From: Oscillibacter sp. CAG:241
GTDB taxonomy: Bacteria; Bacillota; Clostridia; Oscillospirales; Oscillospiraceae
Direction: 5' to 3'
DNA length: 6,379 nucleotides
NCBI GenBank assembly: GCA_000435975.1
Contig: FR884125.1
Location: 39,818 to 46,196, forward strand
A program made the translations under genes and the position numbers. The notes beneath the pieces are model-generated. The model had not been told where the DNA came from. It did no database searches and was given only the letters and a program-made list of their open reading frames with translations. Shown piece after piece: positions 1 through 5,661 of this stretch (the stretch's first letter is position 1; the number at the start of each line of letters is the position of its first letter).

Positions 1-3000
1 TTCAGCAGGCAGTACTGCAGCTTATAGTCCTGGGCCAGCTGCTCGATGGGCAGCGTGGGGATGGAGATGGTAAGCTTGTCCCCAGCCTTGACCTGCCCGC
101 CGTTCTCGGCCACGGTCTCATACTTGGGCTCCAGTTTGAAGTTGGGGTTCTCCTCCACCTGCAGCGTAATATCTGCCAGCATACCGAAGCCATAGCGGGT
201 GGAATCGGCGATGCCGCCGGTGTTGCCCTGATCGCCCTCGCTGTCGGGTTTAGAGCCGTAGCCCCGGCTATCGGAGCTGCCCTTGGTGAGGGTGATCGTG
301 CCGGATTCCGTCAGATAGGCCGCAATGCGGGGCTGACGAGCTACCTGTTTTTCCGAACCATTTTCATCAATACGGTTAATATCGTGCCCGTTGTCTGTAT
401 TTACTACGCTCTGCAGAGGCATATCCGTATAGAACACCGTCGTGGTCGCAGGGTTATAAATACGGAGGATCTTGTGGATATTGGTAGGCCGCCCGATGAT
501 CCAGATACCCGCCGTATCGCCGGTGCGCAGGGCCTCGCCGGGGCGGGAGATGTTCTCCTGCACATAGCGGGTGACCTTGCCCTTGAGGGAGTAGACCTGC
601 GTGACGGTCTGTCCCTGATAGTCGGCGGTGACCTCGATGCCGTTGTAGCCGTCCTTGAGGAGGATGGTCACATTGCCGCTTTCATCGGGGGTGTAGTCGG
701 TCTTGACGGGGGTACCGTCGGTGTTGTACTGGAGATAATTATAGACGCTGACCTTGGCGTTGGTGCCGTTGACCTTGAAGGTAAAGGGCGCACCCTGGGT
801 GTCGTAGTTGTAGGTCCAGTTGTCGTATTTGCTGGTGTTGCTGAGGGAGGTGAAGTTCGTCAGGCTCTTGTTCAGATCCTGAATAGCCGTCTCCTCGGGG
901 CTATTGACATGGACGGGAATCTCCGGGATCTGACCATAGAAATTGCCCGCCTTGTCCGTAAAGGTAACGGTGAAGGTGGTGGTGCCTGCCTTCTTGGGCA
1001 CCAGGTAATACTTCATAGCCGGAGTATTGCCAAAGCTGCTCAGGCCGCCGTCCTTATAGACGTCCTCCACTTCCTTGATCTCGAAGATGCTGTCGTCCTT
1101 GATCTCGAACTTCAGAATACCGGGCAGGGTATAGGGCAGACCCCTTTCGGTTGAGTAAGACGGATACAAAGAGGTTGGGCGATTCGTCCAGATCTCCCGG
1201 AACACGGCGGGATAATAGGTGTCCTCGTGGCCCAGGTCCAGATTATAGTGGTTGGCCGACATCATGAAGTCGTCGTAATACTCCGTGGGCTTGCCGATGG
1301 AGCTGCCGTCCAGAATGGACTGCTCGTTGACGGTGCGGTACGCAGCCTTGTAGGCCGTCATGACTGCGGCGTTTTCCGCAGAGTAAATGTACGAAAACTC
1401 CGCACGCTGGGCATCGGACATCTCCAGATACTTCACCTGTGCATCCTGCACGGCGTCGTAATACTGGGCATAGTTTTCTGCGGTCACTTTCCCGGCAAAG
1501 GTGTTCACCAGGTCGATCCATGCCTGAACGCCGCCCTCATGGCGCTTTTTCAGCTCCTCCACGCGGGCCACGGAATCCTGCAGCTTTTTCACCGTCTCCG
1601 CGGACAGCTGCTTCTTTTCCTCGTCGGTAAATCTGTCATAGGCGCGCTGATAGCTCATGACGATCTTGTAGTGCTCGGAATACGTCAGATTATCGGTGCT
1701 CGGCAGAGCGCTGATAAAACCGGTCAGCTCCGCCGGAGTAGTCTTGACCACAATCACCGTAACAGTGGTGTGGATCTCGATTTTGTCATCCTTACTGTTG
1801 GTGCCAACGAATTCGATTACCGTTTTATCCTTTGCCAAGGGAACAGGTTTTCTGGCAAACGCCTGCATGACAGGTACAAGCATCTTCCGCTCGGCAATAT
1901 GAACCTCACCGTCCACTAAAATCTTCGATTTTAATGTTTTCAGGCCCGAATTGCCCATTACGTTCATAAAATACGAAACACCGAAGTGGCCCACCGCAGG
2001 GGAAACATACACGGTATAATTCCAGCAGCCCTTGGCATAGCCGGTCTCGCCTGTGGGATTGCCGTTTTCATCTGTCTGGAACAGAGTACCCTCGGGATAG
2101 CCGTAGAATATATTTTCCTTGTCGAAATCGGGGGTACCACTGAAAATAAATTTCCCCCAATAGTAGTCGCCGGGCTTGGTGAGGGTCAGCTTGTAATTCT
2201 CCGTGCGGCCCTGGGCGGTGACGGCGATGTAGAAATAGGCCGAGCCGCTGCCGGTGAACTGATTCGCCGGGGTGGAAGCCACGCCGTTTTCAAAGTCCGC
2301 CAGGACCTTGCCGTCGCTGCTCTTGAGCTGGGCGGTGGCCCCTGCGGGCAGGTCGGAGAGCGTCACGGTGAAGCCGCCGTCGTTATACTGCTTGAGATGG
2401 GTATAGTTTGCCAGCTTGCCGGTGAAGGCGGCGGTTTCCTTGTCAAAGGTCAGGGCCACTTTGGTACCGGCGGAGCCGTCCTGATGGATGGAGGTGAGGG
2501 ATACATTGTCGCCGGAGAGGAGGGTGCCCGCCGCCTGGAGGGCGATGGTGTAGGTCTCCGGGGCGGTATCGCCGTCATTGCCCACCTTCAGGGTGATGAC
2601 GGTGCCCACCTGAACGGGAATGGCATCCTTGCGGCCATACTCCGTGCCGCCCACATAGATGCGGACGCGATTCTGCTTGTTGCTGGCGGTAGGGGTGACA
2701 GTGAGGGCGGTGACGCTCTCGGGCAGAATCATGGTATAGTCATGCACGTCGCTGGAGAATGCCGGGATCAGCTCGCCTGCGCTGAGGGCGATGGCCTTGA
2801 GGCTCTTGTCGCTGGCGTCGAAGGAGCCGCCGATGTCCGCGCCCAGATTGCAGGTATGCTGTACGGCGATCTCGTCGCCGGATTTCAGCTTGCCGTTGGC
2901 CACGGTGTAGTTGGCGAAGCCCTCGCTGGTAAACCAGTCGTTGAGGGTACCCATCCAGCCGGAATCCTTCGACGCGTCCTTCTCCTTGATGCCGTTGATT

Positions 3001-3275
3001 TCGCTGATGTAGCCCGTGTCCGCGCCGGTCTGGGAATAGCCCCTGGCCGTCAGCGCGTCCACGATGCAGCTCATCATGGAGGAGTCAGCCTTGAGGGTGA
3101 CCCACTCGTCCACCAGCGTCCCCTCCCAGGGTGCGCCGTCGGCCTTGGTCCATGTGGTGTTTTCCACCGTCACATGGACCTGGCCTGTGTGGTCGTCTGC
3201 CGCCAGCACGCTCACGGGAAGCAGTGACAGCGCCATGATAAGCGCCAGCAGCAGAGAAATGATTCTCTTTTTCAT
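1..3275 (-). CDS. Secreted multidomain surface protein with N-terminal DUF4430 (transcobalamin-like) domain, 3' end outside window
   Basis: The frame is open from ATG at 3275 to the left edge: 1,091 codons with no stop or frameshift. Residues 1-26 are a Sec signal peptide (KKR, hydrophobic core, cleavage near VLA-AD); no lipobox. Residues about 31-145 match DUF4430, the family resembling the transcobalamin C-terminal domain (SGWMGTLND, LKSGDEIAV), with Cys70 and Cys142 as a possible disulfide. About 157-247 is a cadherin-like beta-sandwich (LKAIALSAGELIPAFSSDVH); 255-368 may be a second. About 370-511 is unrecognised. About 515-650 holds two charged helical repeats (AYDRFTDEEKKQL, then KYLEMSDAQRAEF). 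About 718-790 is Ig-like, and the rest to 1091 is beta-rich. No SLH, LPXTG or choline-binding module is visible, so the anchor would be in the missing C-terminus. A good Shine-Dalgarno fixes the start. Family knowledge gives the domains; corrinoid binding is inference from the domain plus the B12 riboswitch in the leader. It could instead be a general adhesin or S-layer protein. Confidence 0.9.
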   Translation of the reverse strand, partial: MKKRIISLLLALIMALSLLPVSVLAADDHTGQVHVTVENTTWTKADGAPWEGTLVDEWVTLKADSSMMSCIVDALTARGYSQTGADTGYISEINGIKEKDASKDSGWMGTLNDWFTSEGFANYTVANGKLKSGDEIAVQHTCNLGADIGGSFDASDKSLKAIALSAGELIPAFSSDVHDYTMILPESVTALTVTPTASNKQNRVRIYVGGTEYGRKDAIPVQVGTVITLKVGNDGDTAPETYTIALQAAGTLLSGDNVSLTSIHQDGSAGTKVALTFDKETAAFTGKLANYTHLKQYNDGGFTVTLSDLPAGATAQLKSSDGKVLADFENGVASTPANQFTGSGSAYFYIAVTAQGRTENYKLTLTKPGDYYWGKFIFSGTPDFDKENIFYGYPEGTLFQTDENGNPTGETGYAKGCWNYTVYVSPAVGHFGVSYFMNVMGNSGLKTLKSKILVDGEVHIAERKMLVPVMQAFARKPVPLAKDKTVIEFVGTNSKDDKIEIHTTVTVIVVKTTPAELTGFISALPSTDNLTYSEHYKIVMSYQRAYDRFTDEEKKQLSAETVKKLQDSVARVEELKKRHEGGVQAWIDLVNTFAGKVTAENYAQYYDAVQDAQVKYLEMSDAQRAEFSYIYSAENAAVMTAYKAAYRTVNEQSILDGSSIGKPTEYYDDFMMSANHYNLDLGHEDTYYPAVFREIWTNRPTSLYPSYSTERGLPYTLPGILKFEIKDDSIFEIKEVEDVYKDGGLSSFGNTPAMKYYLVPKKAGTTTFTVTFTDKAGNFYGQIPEIPVHVNSPEETAIQDLNKSLTNFTSLSNTSKYDNWTYNYDTQGAPFTFKVNGTNAKVSVYNYLQYNTDGTPVKTDYTPDESGNVTILLKDGYNGIEVTADYQGQTVTQVYSLKGKVTRYVQENISRPGEALRTGDTAGIWIIGRPTNIHKILRIYNPATTTVFYTDMPLQSVVNTDNGHDINRIDENGSEKQVARQPRIAAYLTESGTITLTKGSSDSRGYGSKPDSEGDQGNTGGIADSTRYGFGMLADITLQVEENPNFKLEPKYETVAENGGQVKAGDKLTISIPTLPIEQLAQDYKLQYCLL

Positions 3276-3282
3276 TTCTTTT

Positions 3283-3288
3283 TCCTTT
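3283..3288 (-). promoter_or_regulatory. Ribosome binding site of the surface protein
   Basis: The minus strand reads AAAGGA seven bases before the ATG at 3275, a good Shine-Dalgarno. It selects this start over the out-of-frame ATG at 3291, which lies just upstream of it. Confidence 0.8.
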
Positions 3289-3331
3289 CATTCTTTTTAT
3301 TTATGTAAATGCCGAAGCAATCACACACTTT

Positions 3332-3367
3332 TTGTCATTGCGAGGGCGCACCGCGCCCGTGACAATC
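3332..3367. repeat. REP-like palindromic element
   Basis: The element has outer arms TTGTCA (3332-3337) and TGACAA (3360-3365), inner arms GGGCGC (3344-3349) and GCGCCC (3353-3358), and a 3-base loop ACC. It follows the scheme TCATTGCGAGG...GTGACAATC, which recurs as a dispersed intergenic repeat in many bacterial genomes. Only one copy is in the window, so its repetitive nature here is inferred from that resemblance. Confidence 0.6.
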
Positions 3368-3395
3368 TGTAATACCCTATATCTCACGCCCCCTG

Positions 3396-3447
3396 TTTCC
3401 CGTCCCCCGGGCCGCGCCCTCTACAGCACGGCCCGGGTCTCGGGAAA
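3396..3447. repeat. Long nested GC-rich inverted repeat
   Basis: TTTCCCG (3396-3402) pairs with CGGGAAA (3441-3447). CCCGGGCCG (3406-3414) pairs with CGGCCCGGG (3429-3437). Symmetric 3-base internal bulges separate the two stems, and the loop is 14 bases: 16 base pairs in all. Neither strand shows a T-run after the stem, so it is not a canonical terminator. It may be an mRNA-stabilising or translational structure in the surface-protein leader. Confidence 0.65.
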
Positions 3448-3489
3448 AAGAAAGGAACGACAAATAGCGCAAAAATTTTTCTGGAAAGC

Positions 3490-3513
3490 GGGACGGGAAA
3501 GGTCTGCCGTCCC
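3490..3513. repeat. Short inverted repeat in leader
   Basis: GGGACGG (3490-3496) and CCGTCCC (3507-3513) form a perfect 7-bp stem around a 10-base loop. It lacks a T-run on either side. It adds to the series of hairpins in the surface-protein leader; no specific role can be assigned. Confidence 0.5.
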
Positions 3514-3541
3514 CCTCGCCCCGGCGGCTTGAAATGGCTAT

Positions 3542-3579
3542 CATGCTTTCCATGGAAAGCATGAGGCACCATGGTGCCT
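3542..3579. repeat. Two abutting perfect palindromes (22 bp and 16 bp)
   Basis: Bases 3542-3563 are a perfect 22-base palindrome with half-site CATGCTTTCCA. Bases 3564-3579 are a perfect 16-base palindrome, AGGCACCATGGTGCCT. They touch with no base between, and both are centred on CATG. They lie just after the riboswitch terminator on the minus strand. They could be two operators, cruciform-forming DNA or tandem mRNA hairpins; the sequence does not decide. Confidence 0.85.
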
Positions 3580-3585
3580 GGCAGC

Positions 3586-3620
3586 AAAAAATCACCCGGC
3601 CGCCAAAAAGCAGCCGGGTG
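3586..3620 (-). terminator. Rho-independent terminator, expression platform of the cobalamin riboswitch
   Basis: On the minus strand CACCCGGC (3620-3613) pairs perfectly with GCCGGGTG (3600-3593) around a 12-base loop, followed after one A by six T (3591-3586). It lies directly after the B12 aptamer and about 310 bases before the surface-protein ATG, as expected for a transcription-attenuation platform. The riboswitch hairpin at 3767-3761 contains GCCGGGT, which could compete for the terminator's 5' arm. Confidence 0.85.
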
Positions 3621-3640
3621 AAGCAATTTTCGCAACAACT

Positions 3641-3785
3641 TTGGCCCCGGTACTGGCAGTGGCCCGGGAGCAGCGTATTGCGTATCTGACTTAGCCGAAT
3701 AAACCGGCATCACAGTGACCGTCTCGCGGGGCCTCTCACCCCATTCCGCCGCCGGGATAAACCCGGCTCACGCTGTCCCGTTATT
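3641..3785 (-). promoter_or_regulatory. Cobalamin (B12) riboswitch aptamer
   Basis: The minus strand shows the cobalamin riboswitch core in order. A closing helix CGGGA-CAGCGT (3780-3770) pairs with ACGCTG-c-TCCCG (3676-3665). A GCCGGG/CCCGGC hairpin lies at 3767-3751. GGAAT (3747-3743) is followed by the GGGGTGAGAGGCCCC hairpin (3742-3728). The B12-box-like GTCACTGTGA is at 3719-3710, a GCCG/CGGC hairpin at 3708-3694, and the conserved AAGTCAGATAC at 3692-3682. A possible regulatory hairpin GGCC...GGCC (3664-3643) follows. Identity rests on recalled family consensus; the subclass (adenosyl-, methyl- or hydroxocobalamin) cannot be assigned. With a terminator downstream, bound cobalamin would be expected to switch the surface protein off. 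Confidence 0.88.
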
Positions 3786-3797
3786 CAGTTCGAGTGC

Positions 3798-3826
3798 ATT
3801 ATAGCACAGGATATGACATATTGCAA
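3798..3826 (-). promoter_or_regulatory. Promoter of the riboswitch and surface-protein transcript
   Basis: The minus strand has -35 TTGCAA (3826-3821), a 17-base spacer and a perfect -10 TATAAT (3803-3798). A TG one base upstream makes it an extended -10. Transcription would start near 3791, just before the aptamer. The promoter overlaps the first codons of the plus-strand sigma-like frame, which argues that those codons are not a conserved protein. Confidence 0.85.
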
Positions 3827-4205
3827 TGGAGAAACCTCCGTCATTCACCCCGACTTGATATCTCCCGGTGCATATATATTGTTCTTAGGCGAAAGCCTAA
3901 TCTCGCAGCCTTCCGGTGAGGTCCACACCCCGGTGTGGTCTCAGGCATTCATGGGCCCCGTAGGGCATTCTGACCCCCTGTACGAAGGCAGTCCCGTGGA
4001 GGATGCGGCGCTTAGGAACCTCCGGCTTGAAAATCTGCGGAGAGCCATTGCGGGGCTGGATGTGCAGGGTCAAAACCTGCTCTCTCTCCGTTACGGCGAG
4101 GAGCTGACCATGGAGGAGATCGGCCAGATCTACGGCATCTCCAAAATGGCGGCATCAAAGCGACTGAAAAAGCTGTACCAAAAGTTAGAGGATTCTGTCT
4201 TATGA
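3813..4205 (+). CDS. Small sigma-70 region-4-like protein, probably from a mobile-element remnant
   Basis: The frame encodes 130 residues from the first ATG. Only the C-terminal part, about residues 57-130, looks like a protein family: a sigma-70 region 4 helix-turn-helix (LRNLRLENLRRAIAGL, LLSLRYGEELTMEEIGQIYG, SKMAASKRLKKLYQKL) that would bind -35 DNA. Region 2 is absent. Small region-4 proteins of this kind occur in Tn916-like conjugative elements shortly upstream of xis and int, which fits the integrase fragment that follows. The first ~45 codons overlap a minus-strand promoter and several hairpins, so the true start may be GTG 3933 (GGTGAGG at 3915-3921 lies 11 bases upstream) or ATG 3951. 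The stop sits inside a terminator hairpin. It may be a functional small regulator or a 5'-truncated relic. Confidence 0.65.
   Translation: MTYCNGETSVIHPDLISPGAYILFLGESLISQPSGEVHTPVWSQAFMGPVGHSDPLYEGSPVEDAALRNLRLENLRRAIAGLDVQGQNLLSLRYGEELTMEEIGQIYGISKMAASKRLKKLYQKLEDSVL
3855..3882 (+). promoter_or_regulatory. Possible promoter for the sigma-like gene
   Basis: TTGATA (3855-3860) and TATTGT (3877-3882) are 16 bases apart, giving 5/6 and 4/6 matches to sigma-A hexamers. If used, the transcript would begin near 3889 and the ATG at 3813 could not be the start. Prediction by eye only. Confidence 0.35.
3885..3943 (+). repeat. Two hairpins in the 5' part of the sigma-like gene
   Basis: TTAGGC-GAAA-GCCTAA (3885-3900) is a perfect 6-bp stem closed by a GNRA tetraloop. 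CCACACC (3923-3929) and GGTGTGG (3932-3938) form a second stem, extended by TGAG (3917-3920) with CTCA (3940-3943). They precede or overlap the plausible GTG 3933 and ATG 3951 starts and could affect translation. No known riboswitch class was recognised. Confidence 0.5.
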
Positions 4206-4225
4206 CAGGGTCCTCTGACTTTTTT
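4187..4225 (+). terminator. Rho-independent terminator of the sigma-like gene
   Basis: AGAGGA (4187-4192) pairs with TCCTCT (4211-4216), and CTGTC (4195-4199) with GACAG (4204-4208), around a TTAT loop with small internal mismatches. Six T follow at 4220-4225. The gene's stop codon (4203-4205) lies in the hairpin loop and inner stem. Confidence 0.85.
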
Positions 4226-4245
4226 GGTTTACAAATCCGCTCTAA

Positions 4246-4446
4246 GGGTCCTATAAGGTGAGGGACTATCTCAGGCACACATTTGCCACGCTGGCTTTAC
4301 AAAACGGCGTGGACGTGAAAACTGTCAGCAGCATGCTGGGGCACTACGATGCGGGGTTCACTCTCCGCACCTACACCCACGCCACCCGTCAAAAGCAGGA
4401 CGAAGCCGCACAGACCATGGGCAGCTTCATGGCACAGGTGATGTGA
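4246..4446 (+). pseudogene. C-terminal remnant of a tyrosine recombinase (phage/ICE-type integrase)
   Basis: The frame is open only from 4246, after a TAA at 4243, and has no credible start; GTG 4258 gives 62 residues. Counting from that GTG, LRHTFATLALQNGVDV is catalytic box II with Arg6, LGH carries His29, and TYTHAT supplies the nucleophile Tyr39. The arm-binding and core-binding domains, the first catalytic Arg and the catalytic Lys are absent. The residue expected to be His in the HxxR motif is Asp3, so homology appears to begin around Leu5. Full-length integrases of this family are usually about 350-400 residues, so this is a 5'-deleted relic that cannot recombine DNA. It follows the sigma-like gene in the same orientation, as at the int end of Tn916-type elements. 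Confidence 0.85.
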
Positions 4447-4475
4447 GCTGATCAAACTGCACCGCAATAACAAAC

Positions 4476-4506
4476 TAGAGCTCCTGCCCATGGGGCAGGA
4501 GCTCTA
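4476..4506. terminator. Bidirectional terminator-like hairpin between convergent genes
   Basis: TAGAGCTCCTGCCC (4476-4489) pairs perfectly with bases 4493-4506 around a 3-base ATG loop, giving a 14-bp stem. It lies between the integrase relic (plus) and the permease (minus), the usual place for a shared terminator. The flanking U-runs are weak (ATTT on plus, GTTTGTTATT on minus). Confidence 0.75.
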
Positions 4507-4517
4507 ATTTACTCATT

Positions 4518-5621
4518 TCACCGCATCCAGAGTGTCATGGCTGCCAACAGGACGCCTAGAAAACCGAAGCTGATGGCGGAGAACAGCACCATGAACCGCC
4601 CCGCCTGCCCCTTGACGTGCTTTGTGTATTCCCGGAAAGTGATCAGGCTGGCCAGTGACGCCACCAGCGTCCCCGCGCCGCCGATATTCACGCCCACCAG
4701 CAGTCCTCGATAGTCGCCGGTGAACCGGCTCAGCAGGATGGCTGCCGGTACGTTGCTGATGACCTGACTGGTCAGTGCCGCCACCGGCATGGCCCCGTGG
4801 GTGAGCAGCTTCCGGAACAGCTCACGCACCGGCTCAACCCGCGCCATGTTGCCCGAAAAGGTGAAAAACGCCGCAAACGTCACCAGCAGTCCCCAGTCCA
4901 CGCCCAGCAGCGCACGGCGATCCAGCACCAGCAGAGCCATCACGATAACAAGCAGTCCCAGCCAGTAGGGGATTCCCCGCAGCACCATAGCCGCCGCCAC
5001 GCAGAACAGTACGCCGTATACCGCAGTACGACGCTTGTCCGGCAGTGTCTCCTGCCGGGGGACAGTCAGCCCTTCACAGGGCAGAAACAGACAGCACAGC
5101 AGGATCAGCGCCGTGGACAGCAGGAACGGCGGCAGCATAATGGACAGGAATTCCCCGTTAGGGATGTTGTAGTGGTTGAACAGATACAGGTTCTGGGGAT
5201 TGCCGAAAGGCGTCAGCATACCGCCCAGGTTGGCGGCGCAGTTCTGCAGAATGAACGTCAGCGCCGTCCATTTCGTCTGGCCGGTGCGCTCCAGCACAAA
5301 CCAGCTGAGGGGCAGGAACGTCAGCAGTGCCGTGTCGTTGGTCAGCAGCATGGAGCCCGCCAGCGTGATACCTACCAGCGCCGTCACCGCGCCGCGGGTG
5401 GTGTGGAACACCTGCACCAGCCTCTGCGCCAGCAGAGGAAACAGTCCCACGCGGCGCAGCGCACCCACCACCGCCAGCACGCACAGCAGGCAGGATAGCG
5501 TTTTCACATCGTAGTAGCCAAGATAGGCCGCGTCAGGCGGCACGAACACCGCCGTCACCGCCGCGGCCAGCACCGCAATCACCGGCATGGCGTTGGCCTT
5601 ACACCACCGTAGCAGCTTCAT
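4518..5621 (-). CDS. SLC13/ArsB/CitMHS-type ion transporter permease
   Basis: A 367-residue polytopic inner-membrane protein of the ion transporter superfamily (CitMHS, ArsB, NhaD, SLC13), whose members move anions such as carboxylates, arsenite or sulfate, or act as antiporters. About ten hydrophobic segments are visible, including near 12-29, 41-60, 78-93, 158-180, 200-214, 217-233, 242-257 and 342-365. Family-like motifs are TNDTALLTFLPLS (94-106) and GGMLTPFGNPQNL (133-145), mirrored in the second half by SQVISNVPAAILL (285-297) and NIGGAGTLVASLAS (312-325), consistent with the inverted-repeat fold. At 367 residues it is somewhat shorter than typical members of about 400-430, but both halves are present and it looks intact. 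The ATG at 5621 has GAGG five bases upstream. It appears monocistronic, and no neighbouring gene reveals its substrate. Confidence 0.85.
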   Translation of the reverse strand: MKLLRWCKANAMPVIAVLAAAVTAVFVPPDAAYLGYYDVKTLSCLLCVLAVVGALRRVGLFPLLAQRLVQVFHTTRGAVTALVGITLAGSMLLTNDTALLTFLPLSWFVLERTGQTKWTALTFILQNCAANLGGMLTPFGNPQNLYLFNHYNIPNGEFLSIMLPPFLLSTALILLCCLFLPCEGLTVPRQETLPDKRRTAVYGVLFCVAAAMVLRGIPYWLGLLVIVMALLVLDRRALLGVDWGLLVTFAAFFTFSGNMARVEPVRELFRKLLTHGAMPVAALTSQVISNVPAAILLSRFTGDYRGLLVGVNIGGAGTLVASLASLITFREYTKHVKGQAGRFMVLFSAISFGFLGVLLAAMTLWMR

Positions 5622-5626
5622 AAATA

Positions 5627-5649
5627 CCTCGCACAGCCTCGTAAGAGGC
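5627..5649 (-). promoter_or_regulatory. Permease ribosome binding site with upstream hairpin
   Basis: GAGG (5630-5627) lies five bases before the ATG at 5621. Just upstream, GCCTC (minus 5649-5645) and GAGGC (5640-5636) form a 5-bp hairpin with a 4-base loop. The hairpin repeats the GAGG core and might shift ribosome access, although the stem is short. Confidence 0.5.
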
Positions 5650-5661
5650 AGAGAAAATCAA

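Larger units (their letters stand above)
3276..3585 (-). other. Structured 5' leader between riboswitch terminator and start codon
   Basis: About 310 bases without a credible gene. It is transcribed only when the upstream terminator is read through. From the promoter side it holds two abutting palindromes (3542-3579), a GGGACGG/CCGTCCC hairpin (3490-3513), an AAAAATTTTT stretch, a nested GC-rich inverted repeat (3396-3447), a REP-like element (3332-3367) and an A-rich approach to the ribosome binding site. No second convincing sigma-A promoter was found in it, so the riboswitch promoter is the best candidate for driving the gene. The short frames here change reading frame freely and show no protein signature. 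Confidence 0.6.

Noticed and set aside
384..3227. Three long plus-strand open frames (384-1154, 1227-1919, 1986-3227)
   Set aside because: They are antisense to the continuous, domain-bearing minus-strand surface-protein frame. They show Gly/Val/Leu-rich low-complexity translation, no family motifs, and no ribosome binding sites that I could see.
3396..3447. Rho-independent terminator
   Set aside because: The stem is strong, but no T-run follows it on either strand, and on the minus strand it lies inside the leader of an apparently expressed gene.
3377..3713. Minus-strand frames in the leader (3377-3595 and 3384-3713)
   Set aside because: They span the riboswitch, terminator and palindromes, and the translation is Pro/Arg/Gly-rich without motifs. 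Structure rather than coding explains the sequence.
4797..5514. Plus-strand frames at 4797-5498 and 5176-5514
   Set aside because: The Gln/His/Arg-rich translation is the antisense of a membrane protein gene; the minus-strand permease has clear family motifs and membrane segments.
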